Below are positions 26,171 to 34,232 of a stretch of DNA of 64,000 nt, one piece after another; the first letter of the stretch is position 1; every line of letters begins with the position of its first letter. Location of the stretch: assembly GCF_014842025.1 (NCBI RefSeq), contig NZ_JACYUY010000001.1:1-64000 (forward strand). Reading direction: 5' to 3'. The notes under the pieces were generated by a model that saw only the letters and a list, made by a program, of their open reading frames with translations, did not search any database and was not told the DNA's origin. Source of the DNA: Massilia sp. CFBP 13721 (GTDB lineage: Bacteria; Pseudomonadota; Gammaproteobacteria; Burkholderiales; Burkholderiaceae_D). The position numbers and the translations under genes are program-made.

Positions 26171-26216
26171 TTGCTATCGATTTTATCGATTTTGATCGAA
26201 GTTATCGAATTTACTG
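26171..26216. promoter_or_regulatory. Five phased ATTTT-ATCG/CTG units
   Basis: Units of 9-10 bp run in series: TTGCTATCG, ATTTTATCG, ATTTTGATCG, AAGTTATCG, AATTTACTG. They lie 121-166 bp upstream of the small SCPU-like gene (minus strand) and touch the end of the response-regulator gene at 26211. Their form matches the arrays at 20387, 42744 and 43273. Confidence 0.5.
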
Positions 26217-26585
26217 ATTTTTATGGGCCAACAGTCCGGCGACCGTCTCCAGCAAGTCGCGCGGACTGAACGGCTTGACCACATAGCTGTCGGCGCCGGC
26301 CGCCAGGCCAGCGGCCAGGTCGGCCTGCTGGCCATAGGCGGACAGCAGCACGATGCGGATCGCCGCGGTCGCCGGGTCGCTTTTCAGCGCGCGGCATAGG
26401 TCGAGTCCGCTCTCGGCACCGAGCGACACGTCGAGCACGATCAGGCGTGGGCGGTCGCTGCGCACTTTGTCGAGGGCCTCGGCGCTCGTGCCGGCGGTTT
26501 CCACCCGGCCCAGGGTCAGCAGGCTGAGCCGGATCAGCAGGCGCAGTTCGCGCTGGTCGTCGACCACCAGGATTGGCTCAACCAT
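26211..26585 (-). CDS. Single-domain response regulator
   Basis: A 124-residue receiver domain with no output domain. The acidic pair is D9-D10, the phospho-acceptor D52 (VLDVSLG) and the conserved Lys104 (VVKPF). It is the last gene of a four-gene kinase/regulator operon and overlaps the preceding kinase gene by 8 bp, so that kinase is the probable phosphodonor. It may relay phosphate or act through protein contact. Confidence 0.93.
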   Translation of the reverse strand: MVEPILVVDDQRELRLLIRLSLLTLGRVETAGTSAEALDKVRSDRPRLIVLDVSLGAESGLDLCRALKSDPATAAIRIVLLSAYGQQADLAAGLAAGADSYVVKPFSPRDLLETVAGLLAHKNQ

Positions 26586-28161
26586 GGGTCGCCTCGCCGG
26601 CTGCGGCGGCAGCGGCAGCAGGTACGCGCAGCGTCACCGTGGTACCGGCGCCCGGCGCCGACACCACGCCCATGCTGCCATTGTGGGCATGCAGGATCTC
26701 CTGCACGATGGCCATGCCGAGACCGGTGCCGCCGCTCTCCGGCGTGCCCGCGGCGCGGTAGAACGGTTCGGCGATGCGTGCCAGCTGTTCCGGGGTCATG
26801 CCGATGCCCTGGTCGCGCACGTCGATCAGTACCGCGGCCGCGCCCGGCGCCGGGTCCGTCCAGGCCCGCACCACGACCGGGGCAGTGGAGTAGGTGAGCG
26901 CATTCGCCAGCACGTTCGCGATCGCCGCCGGCAGCCGGTAGCGGTCCGCCGCCAGCGGCGGCAAGCCCGGTTCGCATTCGACGACCACGCGCGCGTTGTG
27001 GCCGAGCGGCTCGGTGCCGGCCAGCGCCTTGGCCAGCAGCGCTTCGAACGGTTCGGGTTCGATCTGCATTCCCGCGTGCCCGGCCGCCTCGATGCGCGCC
27101 AGGTCGAAGGTCTGGGTGACGACGGTCGACATCAGCTTCGCCTGCGCGTTCACGATCTCGAGCAGTTCGCGCGCGGTCGGCGCGTCGAAGTCGCGCTTGA
27201 TCAGCAGTTCGGAAAAACCCATGATGCTTGCCAGCGGCGTGCGCAGTTCGTGCGCGGCATGGGTGAAGGTCTTGTGGCGCCGTTCGCCGGCGGCGCGCAG
27301 GCGCCAGTCCTGCTCCAGCCGCGGCGCGGCATCGCGCACGATGGCGGCGTAACGGCGCCGCCCGCCCAGCATGATCGCGCTGGCGGCGACGTCGAGCGGA
27401 AAGGTGCTGCCGTCGGCGCGGCGCGCGGTGACCTGGACCGCCAGCACTTCGCCATCCGCATGCGCCGCCAGCATCCCGGCGATCGACTCGACCGCGAGCG
27501 ACTGAGCGCTGCGTCCGGCCAGCTGCTGCGGGTCGGCGCCGAACAGCGCCCCGGCGGCGGCGTTTGCCGACAACACCTTGGCGTCCTCGTCGAGCGTCAG
27601 CACGCCTTCCGGCAAGCGCTCGAGCAGGGCGCGCAGCCAGGTTTCGCTGTCGCGCTGCTGCGCCAGCGCGCGCCGCAGTTCGTCGGCGGCGAATTCATTG
27701 GTGACCATGGCGGCCAGGTCGCGCAGCAGCGTGCGCTCGTCGTCGCCGAAGCGGCGCGGCGCGCTGTCGAGCAGGCACAGGGTGCCGACCTTGCTGCCGT
27801 CGGGCGCCGCCAGCGGCGTGCCCGCATAAAAACGCACGCGCCCGCCCGAGACGAAGGGGTTGTCGGCGAAGCGTTCGTCGTTCAGGGCATCCTCGACCAC
27901 CAGCACCGTGTCCTGCAGGATGGCGTGGGCGCAGAAGGTCATCTGGCGCGCCACTTCGGTTTCGGGCACGCCGATGCGCGACTTGAACCATTCGCGCTCG
28001 CCATCGATCAGGCCAACCACCGCGATCGGTACCCCGAACAGGCGCGCGGCCAGGCGCGTGATGCGGTCGAAGCGTTCCTCGGGGGCGGTGTCGAGCAGGT
28101 TCAGGTCGAGCAGGACCTGGAGGCGGTGTTGTTCGTCGGACGGGAGTGGCGGTGCAAGCAT
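26578..28161 (-). CDS. GAF-PAS sensor histidine kinase
   Basis: A 527-residue soluble kinase with no membrane segments. An N-terminal GAF domain (about residues 20-165; ERFDRITRLAARLFGVPIAVVGLID) is followed by PAS (175-290), HisKA with the H-box THAAHELRTPLAS and a HATPase with NVLANALTYS and GGTGLGM boxes. It ends in an Ala-rich tail. Start at 28161 chosen at the beginning of the GAF homology. It lies between the HTH-receiver gene and the single-domain receiver. Confidence 0.9.
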   Translation of the reverse strand: MLAPPLPSDEQHRLQVLLDLNLLDTAPEERFDRITRLAARLFGVPIAVVGLIDGEREWFKSRIGVPETEVARQMTFCAHAILQDTVLVVEDALNDERFADNPFVSGGRVRFYAGTPLAAPDGSKVGTLCLLDSAPRRFGDDERTLLRDLAAMVTNEFAADELRRALAQQRDSETWLRALLERLPEGVLTLDEDAKVLSANAAAGALFGADPQQLAGRSAQSLAVESIAGMLAAHADGEVLAVQVTARRADGSTFPLDVAASAIMLGGRRRYAAIVRDAAPRLEQDWRLRAAGERRHKTFTHAAHELRTPLASIMGFSELLIKRDFDAPTARELLEIVNAQAKLMSTVVTQTFDLARIEAAGHAGMQIEPEPFEALLAKALAGTEPLGHNARVVVECEPGLPPLAADRYRLPAAIANVLANALTYSTAPVVVRAWTDPAPGAAAVLIDVRDQGIGMTPEQLARIAEPFYRAAGTPESGGTGLGMAIVQEILHAHNGSMGVVSAPGAGTTVTLRVPAAAAAAAGEATHG

Positions 28162-28217
28162 GGTGGTGACAATCGATCGTAAAGAACCGCAGGCGGCGGG
28201 AAGCCGCCCGCAAACCC

Positions 28218-28829
28218 TTATCCTGCCAGCGCCTTTTCGATGGCGGCGCGCAGCTGGTTGAAGGGTACCGGCTTGGGGAAGACCGGAATGTCGCCGGGCA
28301 GGCCCATCGAGTCGATCGTTGGCCGGTCCAGGCCGCTGACCACGATCACCGCCATGCCGGCGCAGCTGGCGTCGGCGCGCAGCGTGCGGATCATGCGGAA
28401 GCCGTCCATGCCGGGCATGGAGAGGTCGCTGACCAGCACGTCCGGCCGCTGCTCGCCGATGCGCAGCAGCGCTTCGAAGCCGTTGTGCGCCTTGATCAGG
28501 GTCAGGGGCAGGTTCCAGCCGGAGATCTCCAGTTCGTACAGGCGCAGCAGCATGGCGTCGTCGTCGACCAGCAGCAGCTTCTTGGTGCTGGGGGCGGGCG
28601 CCGGCGTGTCCGGCCCGGTGACGCCGCGCCGTTCGTTCACCAGCTTGTTCACGGATGCCATGGTGATGCGGCGGTGGCCGCCGGCCGTCTTCCATGCTTG
28701 CAGGGCGCCGTTTTCGACCCACAGCTGGACGGTGCGATGCGATACCCCGAGCAGCAGGGCGGCGTCCTTGGTGGAACAGAAATCGGCGGCGTTATAGGCG
28801 AGGTCGGGTTGTGCGTCAGGTTTTTGCAT
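28218..28829 (-). CDS. Response regulator with N-terminal MerR/excisionase-type HTH
   Basis: A 203-residue protein with domains in the reverse of the usual order. Residues 17-62 form a MerR/excisionase-type winged helix (STKDAALLLGVSHRTVQLWVENGALQAWKTAGGHRRI). A Pro/Ala linker (70-82) leads to a receiver domain with D89-D90, phospho-acceptor D135 (SDLSMPGMDG) and the Lys in FPKPVPF. It begins 2 bp after the stop of the hybrid kinase, which is the likely phosphodonor. It should bind DNA in response to that kinase. Confidence 0.9.
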   Translation of the reverse strand: MQKPDAQPDLAYNAADFCSTKDAALLLGVSHRTVQLWVENGALQAWKTAGGHRRITMASVNKLVNERRGVTGPDTPAPAPSTKKLLLVDDDAMLLRLYELEISGWNLPLTLIKAHNGFEALLRIGEQRPDVLVSDLSMPGMDGFRMIRTLRADASCAGMAVIVVSGLDRPTIDSMGLPGDIPVFPKPVPFNQLRAAIEKALAG

Positions 28830-28831
28830 GA

Positions 28832-31390
28832 TTACGAAGCGTTCGGCGCCGCAGCGGGTGCGGTCGATGCCGATGGTGGAATGGTTGCCGCTGAAGTGAC
28901 AGCGCCCGGGGAGGCATTATCGTCGAGAACGGCGCACAGGGCGTCCAGGTTGACCGGCTTGACGAAATGGTGGTCGAAGCCGGCGCCGCGCGCCAGCACC
29001 TTGTCGTGCGCCTGGCCGTAGCCGGTGAGGGCGATGTAGCGCGTCGGACGTCCGTCCTGCAGCGCGCGCAGGCGCCGCACCAGGGCGTAGCCGTCGATGT
29101 CGGGCAAGCCGATGTCGAGGATGAAGACGTCGGGCCAGGCGGCCGCGGCGCGCTCGAGCGCGGCGCGCGAACCGTCCGCCGTCGCCACCCGATGGCCGAG
29201 CGCGCCCAGTATCTCGGCCAGCGACTGGGCGGCGTCGGTGTTGTCGTCGACCACCAGCAGGCGCTGTTGCCTAGAGGCCGGCATGGCGTGTTGCGCGGCC
29301 GGCGCCGCTGCGGGCGCGCCGGTGGCGACCAGCTCGAACACCACCCTGAAGGTGCTGCCGCGCCCGGCCCCGGCGCTGTGCGCCCCGACCCGGCCGCCGT
29401 GCAGCTGCACCAGGCTCTTGACCAGCGCCAGGCCGAGGCCAAGCCCGCCCTGCGAGCGGTCGGGCGTGCGCTCGGCCTGGGAAAACAGGTCGAACACGTG
29501 CGGCAGCATCTCGGGACCGATGCCGATGCCGTCGTCGCGCACGCTGATGGCGACTGCGCCATCCTGCACCGCGGCGGCGAGCGCGATGTTCCCGCCCTGC
29601 GGCGTGTATTTGGCGGCGTTGTTGAGCAGGTTGGACAGCACCTGCACCAGGCGCGTGCGGTCGCCCAGCATGCGCGCGCCGCCGTCCAGGCCCTCGAGGT
29701 CCGCCAGGTCGAGTTCGAAACGGTGGCCGCGCGCCTCGATCAGCGGGCGCGCCTGTTCGACCGCGCCCAGCACGACCGCGGCGACGTCGACCGGTTTGCG
29801 TTCGACCGCGACCAGGCCGCGCGTCACGCGCGAGACGTCGAGCAGGTCGTCCACCAGCGCCGTCATGTGGCGCACCTGGCGCGTGATCACTTCGCCCGCC
29901 TTGCGGATGCGCGCCTCGTTGGCGCCGGCCATCGTCAGCAGGCGCGCGGCATTGCTGATCGGCGCCAGCGGGTTGCGCAATTCGTGCGCCAGCATCGCCA
30001 GGAACTCGTCCTTGCGGCGCGCCGCCGCGCGCAGTTCGTTGGCATTGTCGGCCAGCGCGCGCTCGGCCGCGACCTGCTCGCCGATGTCGCGCGTCACCGC
30101 CACCACGCCGGCCAGGGCGCCGCCGGCATCCCGCATGGCCTGGGCGCGCACCAGGATCGTCCTGCGCACCCCCGGCATGCCGAAGGGTTCGATCTCGATC
30201 ACGGCCTCGTCGGCCTCGCGTCCGGCCAGCACGCGCGCCACCGGCCAGTCGTGCGGCGCCAGCGCCCGCGCAGGCTCGGTACCGTCGCCGGGGAACCAGC
30301 CTCTACAGGCGCCATAGCCGGCCACGCCGCTGTCGGGCCGCTCCTCGCCCCAGATCGCACGGTCGGCGGCATTCGCCACCAGCATGCGTCCATCGGTGTC
30401 GGCGTAGGCGATGCCGACCGGGGCCGCGTCGAACAGGGCGTCGAGGCGGCGCAGCGCGTCCTCGGCGCGCAGCGTGGCCGCCGCCGCGCGTTCCTCGCTG
30501 GCGCTGCGCGCGGCTTCCGCCTCCTTGCGCGCAGTGATGTCGACTGCGATCCCGGCGAAGCGGCGCCCGCCGCTGACCGGGTCGGCGAATACCTTGCCGC
30601 GCGCATTGACCCAGACATCAAGGCCCGAGCGCTGCGGGATGCGGTAATCGATGTCGTAACGGGTATCGTCGCGGATCGCGTCCGCGATCGCGGCCACCAC
30701 GCGCGCCCGGTCCTGCGGGTGGATCATGTCGGTGAAGCGTTCCAGTTCGGTGCCCGACAGCGCCAGCGCCGCGTCGACCTGGAACAGGCGCGCGAAGCGT
30801 TCGTCGACGTAGGTGGTGCCGTCGTCGAGGTCGTACGACCAGGTGCCGATGTTGCCCGAGGCTTCGAGCGAGAGCGCCAGGCGCTCTTCGGCTTCCTTGT
30901 GGCGCGCCAGCGCCAGCACTTTGCCGGTCACGTCGACGCAGGTGCAGAGCATGCCGCGCACACTGCCGCGTTCGTCGCGCAGCGGGCTGTACGAGAAGGT
31001 GAACCAGGCCGGTTCTGGATAGCCGTAGCGCTCGAGCGTGATCGCGTAGTCTTCGAAAAAGAAGGATTCGCCGTCCAGCACGCGGCGCACGTAGGGGCCG
31101 AGGGTGTCCCAGACTTCATGCCAGACCGCGCGGTAGGGCGCACCCAGGCTGTCCGCCTTTTTGCCCAGCATCGGCTCGTAGGGATCGTTGAAGAACAGGG
31201 TCAGGTCTTCGCCCCAGGCCAGGAAGGTCGGGAAGGCGGAGTTCAGGATGATGCCCAGGCTGGTGCGCAGCGCGGCGTCCCAGCCGGCGATCGGCCCGAG
31301 CGGGTGCCCCGACCAGTCGCGGTCGCGGATGCGGCGCCCGAGGCGTCCGCCATTGTCCAGGAACGCGTCCGGGTGCGCTTGCTCTTTCAC
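28832..31390 (-). CDS. Multi-PAS hybrid histidine kinase
   Basis: An 852-residue soluble hybrid kinase. Three PAS-type sensor domains (roughly residues 10-160, 165-300 and 315-440) precede HisKA with H-box MLAHELRNPLAP, a HATPase and a C-terminal receiver (LLVVDDN, phospho-acceptor in FILDIGLPDIDG, Lys in HFVKPVN). There is no membrane segment. I chose GTG 31390, which has GGGGGCG upstream and leaves a phased array about 100 bp away, as at other loci; ATG 31492 is in frame but lacks a close ribosome binding site. Confidence 0.85.
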   Translation of the reverse strand: MKEQAHPDAFLDNGGRLGRRIRDRDWSGHPLGPIAGWDAALRTSLGIILNSAFPTFLAWGEDLTLFFNDPYEPMLGKKADSLGAPYRAVWHEVWDTLGPYVRRVLDGESFFFEDYAITLERYGYPEPAWFTFSYSPLRDERGSVRGMLCTCVDVTGKVLALARHKEAEERLALSLEASGNIGTWSYDLDDGTTYVDERFARLFQVDAALALSGTELERFTDMIHPQDRARVVAAIADAIRDDTRYDIDYRIPQRSGLDVWVNARGKVFADPVSGGRRFAGIAVDITARKEAEAARSASEERAAAATLRAEDALRRLDALFDAAPVGIAYADTDGRMLVANAADRAIWGEERPDSGVAGYGACRGWFPGDGTEPARALAPHDWPVARVLAGREADEAVIEIEPFGMPGVRRTILVRAQAMRDAGGALAGVVAVTRDIGEQVAAERALADNANELRAAARRKDEFLAMLAHELRNPLAPISNAARLLTMAGANEARIRKAGEVITRQVRHMTALVDDLLDVSRVTRGLVAVERKPVDVAAVVLGAVEQARPLIEARGHRFELDLADLEGLDGGARMLGDRTRLVQVLSNLLNNAAKYTPQGGNIALAAAVQDGAVAISVRDDGIGIGPEMLPHVFDLFSQAERTPDRSQGGLGLGLALVKSLVQLHGGRVGAHSAGAGRGSTFRVVFELVATGAPAAAPAAQHAMPASRQQRLLVVDDNTDAAQSLAEILGALGHRVATADGSRAALERAAAAWPDVFILDIGLPDIDGYALVRRLRALQDGRPTRYIALTGYGQAHDKVLARGAGFDHHFVKPVNLDALCAVLDDNASPGAVTSAATIPPSASTAPAAAPNAS

Positions 31391-31490
31391 GATCGCCCCC
31401 GGCGCAGAAACCGGGTATTGTACAGGCGCGGACGGCTCACCCGGCGTTCGCGACCGCAACAGGCGCGGGACGGCGGCGCGGTGCCAGCAC

Positions 31491-31515
31491 ATGTTTCGTT
31501 TTTACTGATTTCTTC
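31491..31515. promoter_or_regulatory. Short phased ATTT/CTG array upstream of kinase operon
   Basis: ATGTTTCG, TTTTTACTG and ATTTCTTCC follow each other at 8-9 bp. It is a short match to the arrays at 20387 and 43273 and lies about 100 bp before the GTG proposed as the kinase start. Confidence 0.35.
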
Positions 31516-31614
31516 CATGCGCCGATAGTACGGCATTTCGGCGGCGCACACAGTACGGGTTTGTAAGCGGTCAGCTCGTTGTTGCCTTAAGGATACAGTA
31601 CAAACCACCGCGCC

Positions 31615-33420
31615 TTAATCCCAGCCGCGCTCGGATTCCTTTTCATAGTTCTTCAGGTCGCGCGCGAACATGTCGTTGAGTTCGTCACGGGCGCGCTTGG
31701 ACATCGAGGCGTACTGCTCTCGGTCCTTGTAGAACGGGTAGACGGCATCGACGCTGGCCTTGTTATGCTCGCGGAATTTCAGGGTCGCCGCGCGCGCGCG
31801 GTAGGCGCCGTAGCCGAGCTGGCACAGCACGCGCCGTCCCAGCTGCAGGGCCGATTCGAAGGTTTCGCGCTCGATGATGGTGACGCCGCGGTCCATCAGC
31901 TGATAATAATGGGTGACGTTGCGCGCCCGCGCCAGGATCGGCAGGTCGGGGAAGTGTTCGCGTACGGCGTCGGCCAGGGCCAGGCTGTCCTCGATGTCGT
32001 CGATCGCCAGCACCAGCGCGCGCGCGTTGGCCGCCCCGGCCGCATGCAGCAGGTCGACCCGGGTGGCGTCGCCATAAAACACCTTCCAGCCGAAGCGGCG
32101 CAGCAGTTCGATCTGGTCGGGGTCGTGGTCGAGCACTGTGAGTTTGAACCGATTCGCGTTGAGCAGGCGCCCGACGATCTGGCCGAAGCGCCCGAAGCCG
32201 GCGATGATCACGTGGCCTTCGTCGCCCTCGATGGCGTCGGCCTCGCGCAGGTTCTGGCCGTGGTAGCGCGGCTCGAGCACCTTGTCGTGCAGGAGCAGCA
32301 GTAGCGGCGTGGTCACCATCGACAAGGCGACGGTCGCCACCAGGATCGAGCCCACTTCCGGCGTGAAGACGCGCGCCGCCCCGGCCGCGCCGAACACGAC
32401 AAAGGCGAATTCCCCGCCTTGCGAGAGCAGGAACGCGAACAGCCAGCGCTGGCCGCGCGCGATGCCGAAGCGGGTCGACAGCGCGAACAGGACCGCGAGT
32501 TTCAGGACCAGGAAGCCCAGCACCAGGCCCAGGATCAGCCAGGGCTTCGACAGGAACACGCCGAAGTCGACCGCCATGCCGACCGCGATGAAGAACAGCC
32601 CGAGCAGCAAGCCCTTGAACGGTTCCAGGTCGGTTTCCAGCGCGTGGCGATACTCCGAATCCGCCAGCAGCACGCCGGCCATGAAGGCGCCCAGCGCCAT
32701 CGACATGCCGACCCATTGCATCAGCAGGGAGATGGCGATCACCAGCAGCAGCGCGAACGCCGTGAAGATTTCGCGCATGCCGGATTTGGCGATGATGCGC
32801 AGGGCAGGGCGCACCAGGAAGCGGCCGGCCACGATGACGCCGACAATCACCGCGCCCAGGCGCGCGGCGTCGAGCCAGCCGTGTCCGGCGCCGCTGTCGG
32901 CCGCCGCCACGCCCAGCAAGGGAATCAGCGCGATCATCGGGATCGCGGCGATGTCCTGGAACAGCAGGATGGCGAAGCCGGCCTGTCCGGCCGGGGTGCC
33001 CATCAGGTTGCGTTCGCCCAGCGTCGCCAGCGCGATCGCGGTCGAGGACAGCGACAGCCCGAGCGCGCCCACCAGCGCCACCTGCCAACCGATCCCCACC
33101 AGCACGGCCGCGCCGCACAGCACGCCGGCCACGCCCAGCACCTGGGCCGCGCCCCAGCCGAAGATCGGCCGCCGCATCGACCACAGGCGCGCCGGTTCGA
33201 GCTCGAGGCCGATCAGGAACAGCAGCAGCACGACGCCGAATTCGGAAAAGTGCAGGATGGTTTCGACTTCGCGAATCAGTCCCAGGCCCCACGGACCGAT
33301 CGCCATCCCGGCCAGCAGGTAGCCGAGCACGGCGCCCAGGCCGAGGCGCTTGGCCAAGGGGACTGCGACCACGGCGGCGGCCAGGTAGACGACGGCGTTC
33401 GCCAATAAGCTGTGTTCCAT
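31615..33420 (-). CDS. CPA2-family cation/proton antiporter (KefB/KefC-like)
   Basis: A 601-residue protein. About 12 membrane segments (residues 5-380) form a CPA2 exchanger domain, then a TrkA-N (RCK) NAD-binding domain follows (HVIIAGFGRFGQIVGRLLNANRF). The architecture is that of the glutathione-gated potassium efflux proteins KefB/KefC. A quinone-reductase-like protein of the KefF/KefG type is encoded 3 bp upstream, which supports that role. The C-terminal tail is charged and ends EKESERGWD. Confidence 0.92.
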   Translation of the reverse strand: MEHSLLANAVVYLAAAVVAVPLAKRLGLGAVLGYLLAGMAIGPWGLGLIREVETILHFSEFGVVLLLFLIGLELEPARLWSMRRPIFGWGAAQVLGVAGVLCGAAVLVGIGWQVALVGALGLSLSSTAIALATLGERNLMGTPAGQAGFAILLFQDIAAIPMIALIPLLGVAAADSGAGHGWLDAARLGAVIVGVIVAGRFLVRPALRIIAKSGMREIFTAFALLLVIAISLLMQWVGMSMALGAFMAGVLLADSEYRHALETDLEPFKGLLLGLFFIAVGMAVDFGVFLSKPWLILGLVLGFLVLKLAVLFALSTRFGIARGQRWLFAFLLSQGGEFAFVVFGAAGAARVFTPEVGSILVATVALSMVTTPLLLLLHDKVLEPRYHGQNLREADAIEGDEGHVIIAGFGRFGQIVGRLLNANRFKLTVLDHDPDQIELLRRFGWKVFYGDATRVDLLHAAGAANARALVLAIDDIEDSLALADAVREHFPDLPILARARNVTHYYQLMDRGVTIIERETFESALQLGRRVLCQLGYGAYRARAATLKFREHNKASVDAVYPFYKDREQYASMSKRARDELNDMFARDLKNYEKESERGWD

Positions 33421-33423
33421 GTC

Positions 33424-33975
33424 TTATGCTTTCGATGGCGTGAGCAGGAACGCTTCCAGGCGCGCGCGGAAGGCGGCGATGTGGGCGTCGACGGCGGCAT
33501 CCTCGGCGCCGTGGGCACCATGCAGGATATGCGGCGGCCACCACTCCATGCCGCACAAGAGGGCGGTCTGCTCGAAGGGCGGCAGGTAGGCCGCGAACGG
33601 GCGCCCGTGCCGTTCGCCGGCCCGGTAGGCTTCCTCGGGGCTGCCGGTCGTCACCGCCAGCCAGTAGCCCTTGCCGCGCAGCGCCGTGGCGCCGGGCCCG
33701 TAGGCCCAGCCGGCCACCAGCACGCTGTCGACCCATTCCTTCATCAGCGAGGGCATGCTGTACCAGCGGATCGGATGCAGGAACACGACCAGCTCGGCCG
33801 CTTCGAGCAGCGCCTGTTCGCGCGCGACGTCGATGTAAAAGTCGGGATAGGTCTCGTACAGGTCGTGCACCAGCACGCCCTCGATGGCGCGCGCGGCATC
33901 GGCCAGGCGGCGGTTGATGCGCGAGCGGTGCGGGGACGGGTGGGCGTACAGGACCAGGATGCGGGGGTTGGGCAT
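33424..33975 (-). CDS. NAD(P)H-dependent oxidoreductase, KefF/KefG-like
   Basis: A 183-residue flavodoxin-fold protein of the NQO1/KefF/MdaB group. Visible features are ILVLYAHPSPHRSRINRRLADAA, FLHPIRWYSMPSLMKEWVDSVL and GKGYWLAVTTGSPEEAY, where the flavin and active site lie. In E. coli such proteins bind and activate KefC/KefB. Here the gene is 3 bp upstream of the antiporter and probably plays that part. ATG at 33975 chosen; an in-frame TTG lies upstream. Confidence 0.9.
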   Translation of the reverse strand: MPNPRILVLYAHPSPHRSRINRRLADAARAIEGVLVHDLYETYPDFYIDVAREQALLEAAELVVFLHPIRWYSMPSLMKEWVDSVLVAGWAYGPGATALRGKGYWLAVTTGSPEEAYRAGERHGRPFAAYLPPFEQTALLCGMEWWPPHILHGAHGAEDAAVDAHIAAFRARLEAFLLTPSKA

Positions 33976-34054
33976 GGGAGGGCGGCGTGTGGTGTTGTAC
34001 AAATTGTACAGCTACCGGGCCGCTTCACGACAGTGCGGGGAACGATGCACAGAC

Positions 34055-34225
34055 CCGTAGGGTGGACGGCTATACCTCTTCAGTTCGCGGCCCAGTAGCA
34101 TTCGCGCCGTCCACGCGTTCAACCAGCCGATGATTCGTCGCGAAGTTTCATCGTGTGGTTGAACGCGTGGGCGGCATTCGGGCAGCAGAAATGCATATTC
34201 CAGGGTATAGCCGTCCACCCTACGG
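34055..34225. repeat. Palindromic repeat element with two nested pairs
   Basis: Outer arms of 22 bp (34055-34076 and 34204-34225) read GTAGGGTGGACGGCTATACC and its complement exactly. Inner arms of 15 bp (34111-34125 and 34156-34170), CCACGCGTTCAACCA and its complement, are also exact. The element fills most of the gap between the DUF11 operon and the oxidoreductase gene. Confidence 0.85.
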
Positions 34226-34232
34226 GTTTGTG

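Noticed and set aside
26578-28722. Fusion of the HTH-receiver protein to the GAF-PAS kinase
   Set aside because: The extra N-terminal part is an out-of-frame reading of the HTH-receiver gene; a proper GAF start is at 28161.
31391-31492. Upstream ATG start for the hybrid kinase
   Set aside because: The 34 extra residues are Arg/Pro-rich with no homology signal, the ATG lacks a close ribosome binding site and it touches a phased array. It is kept as an alternative only.
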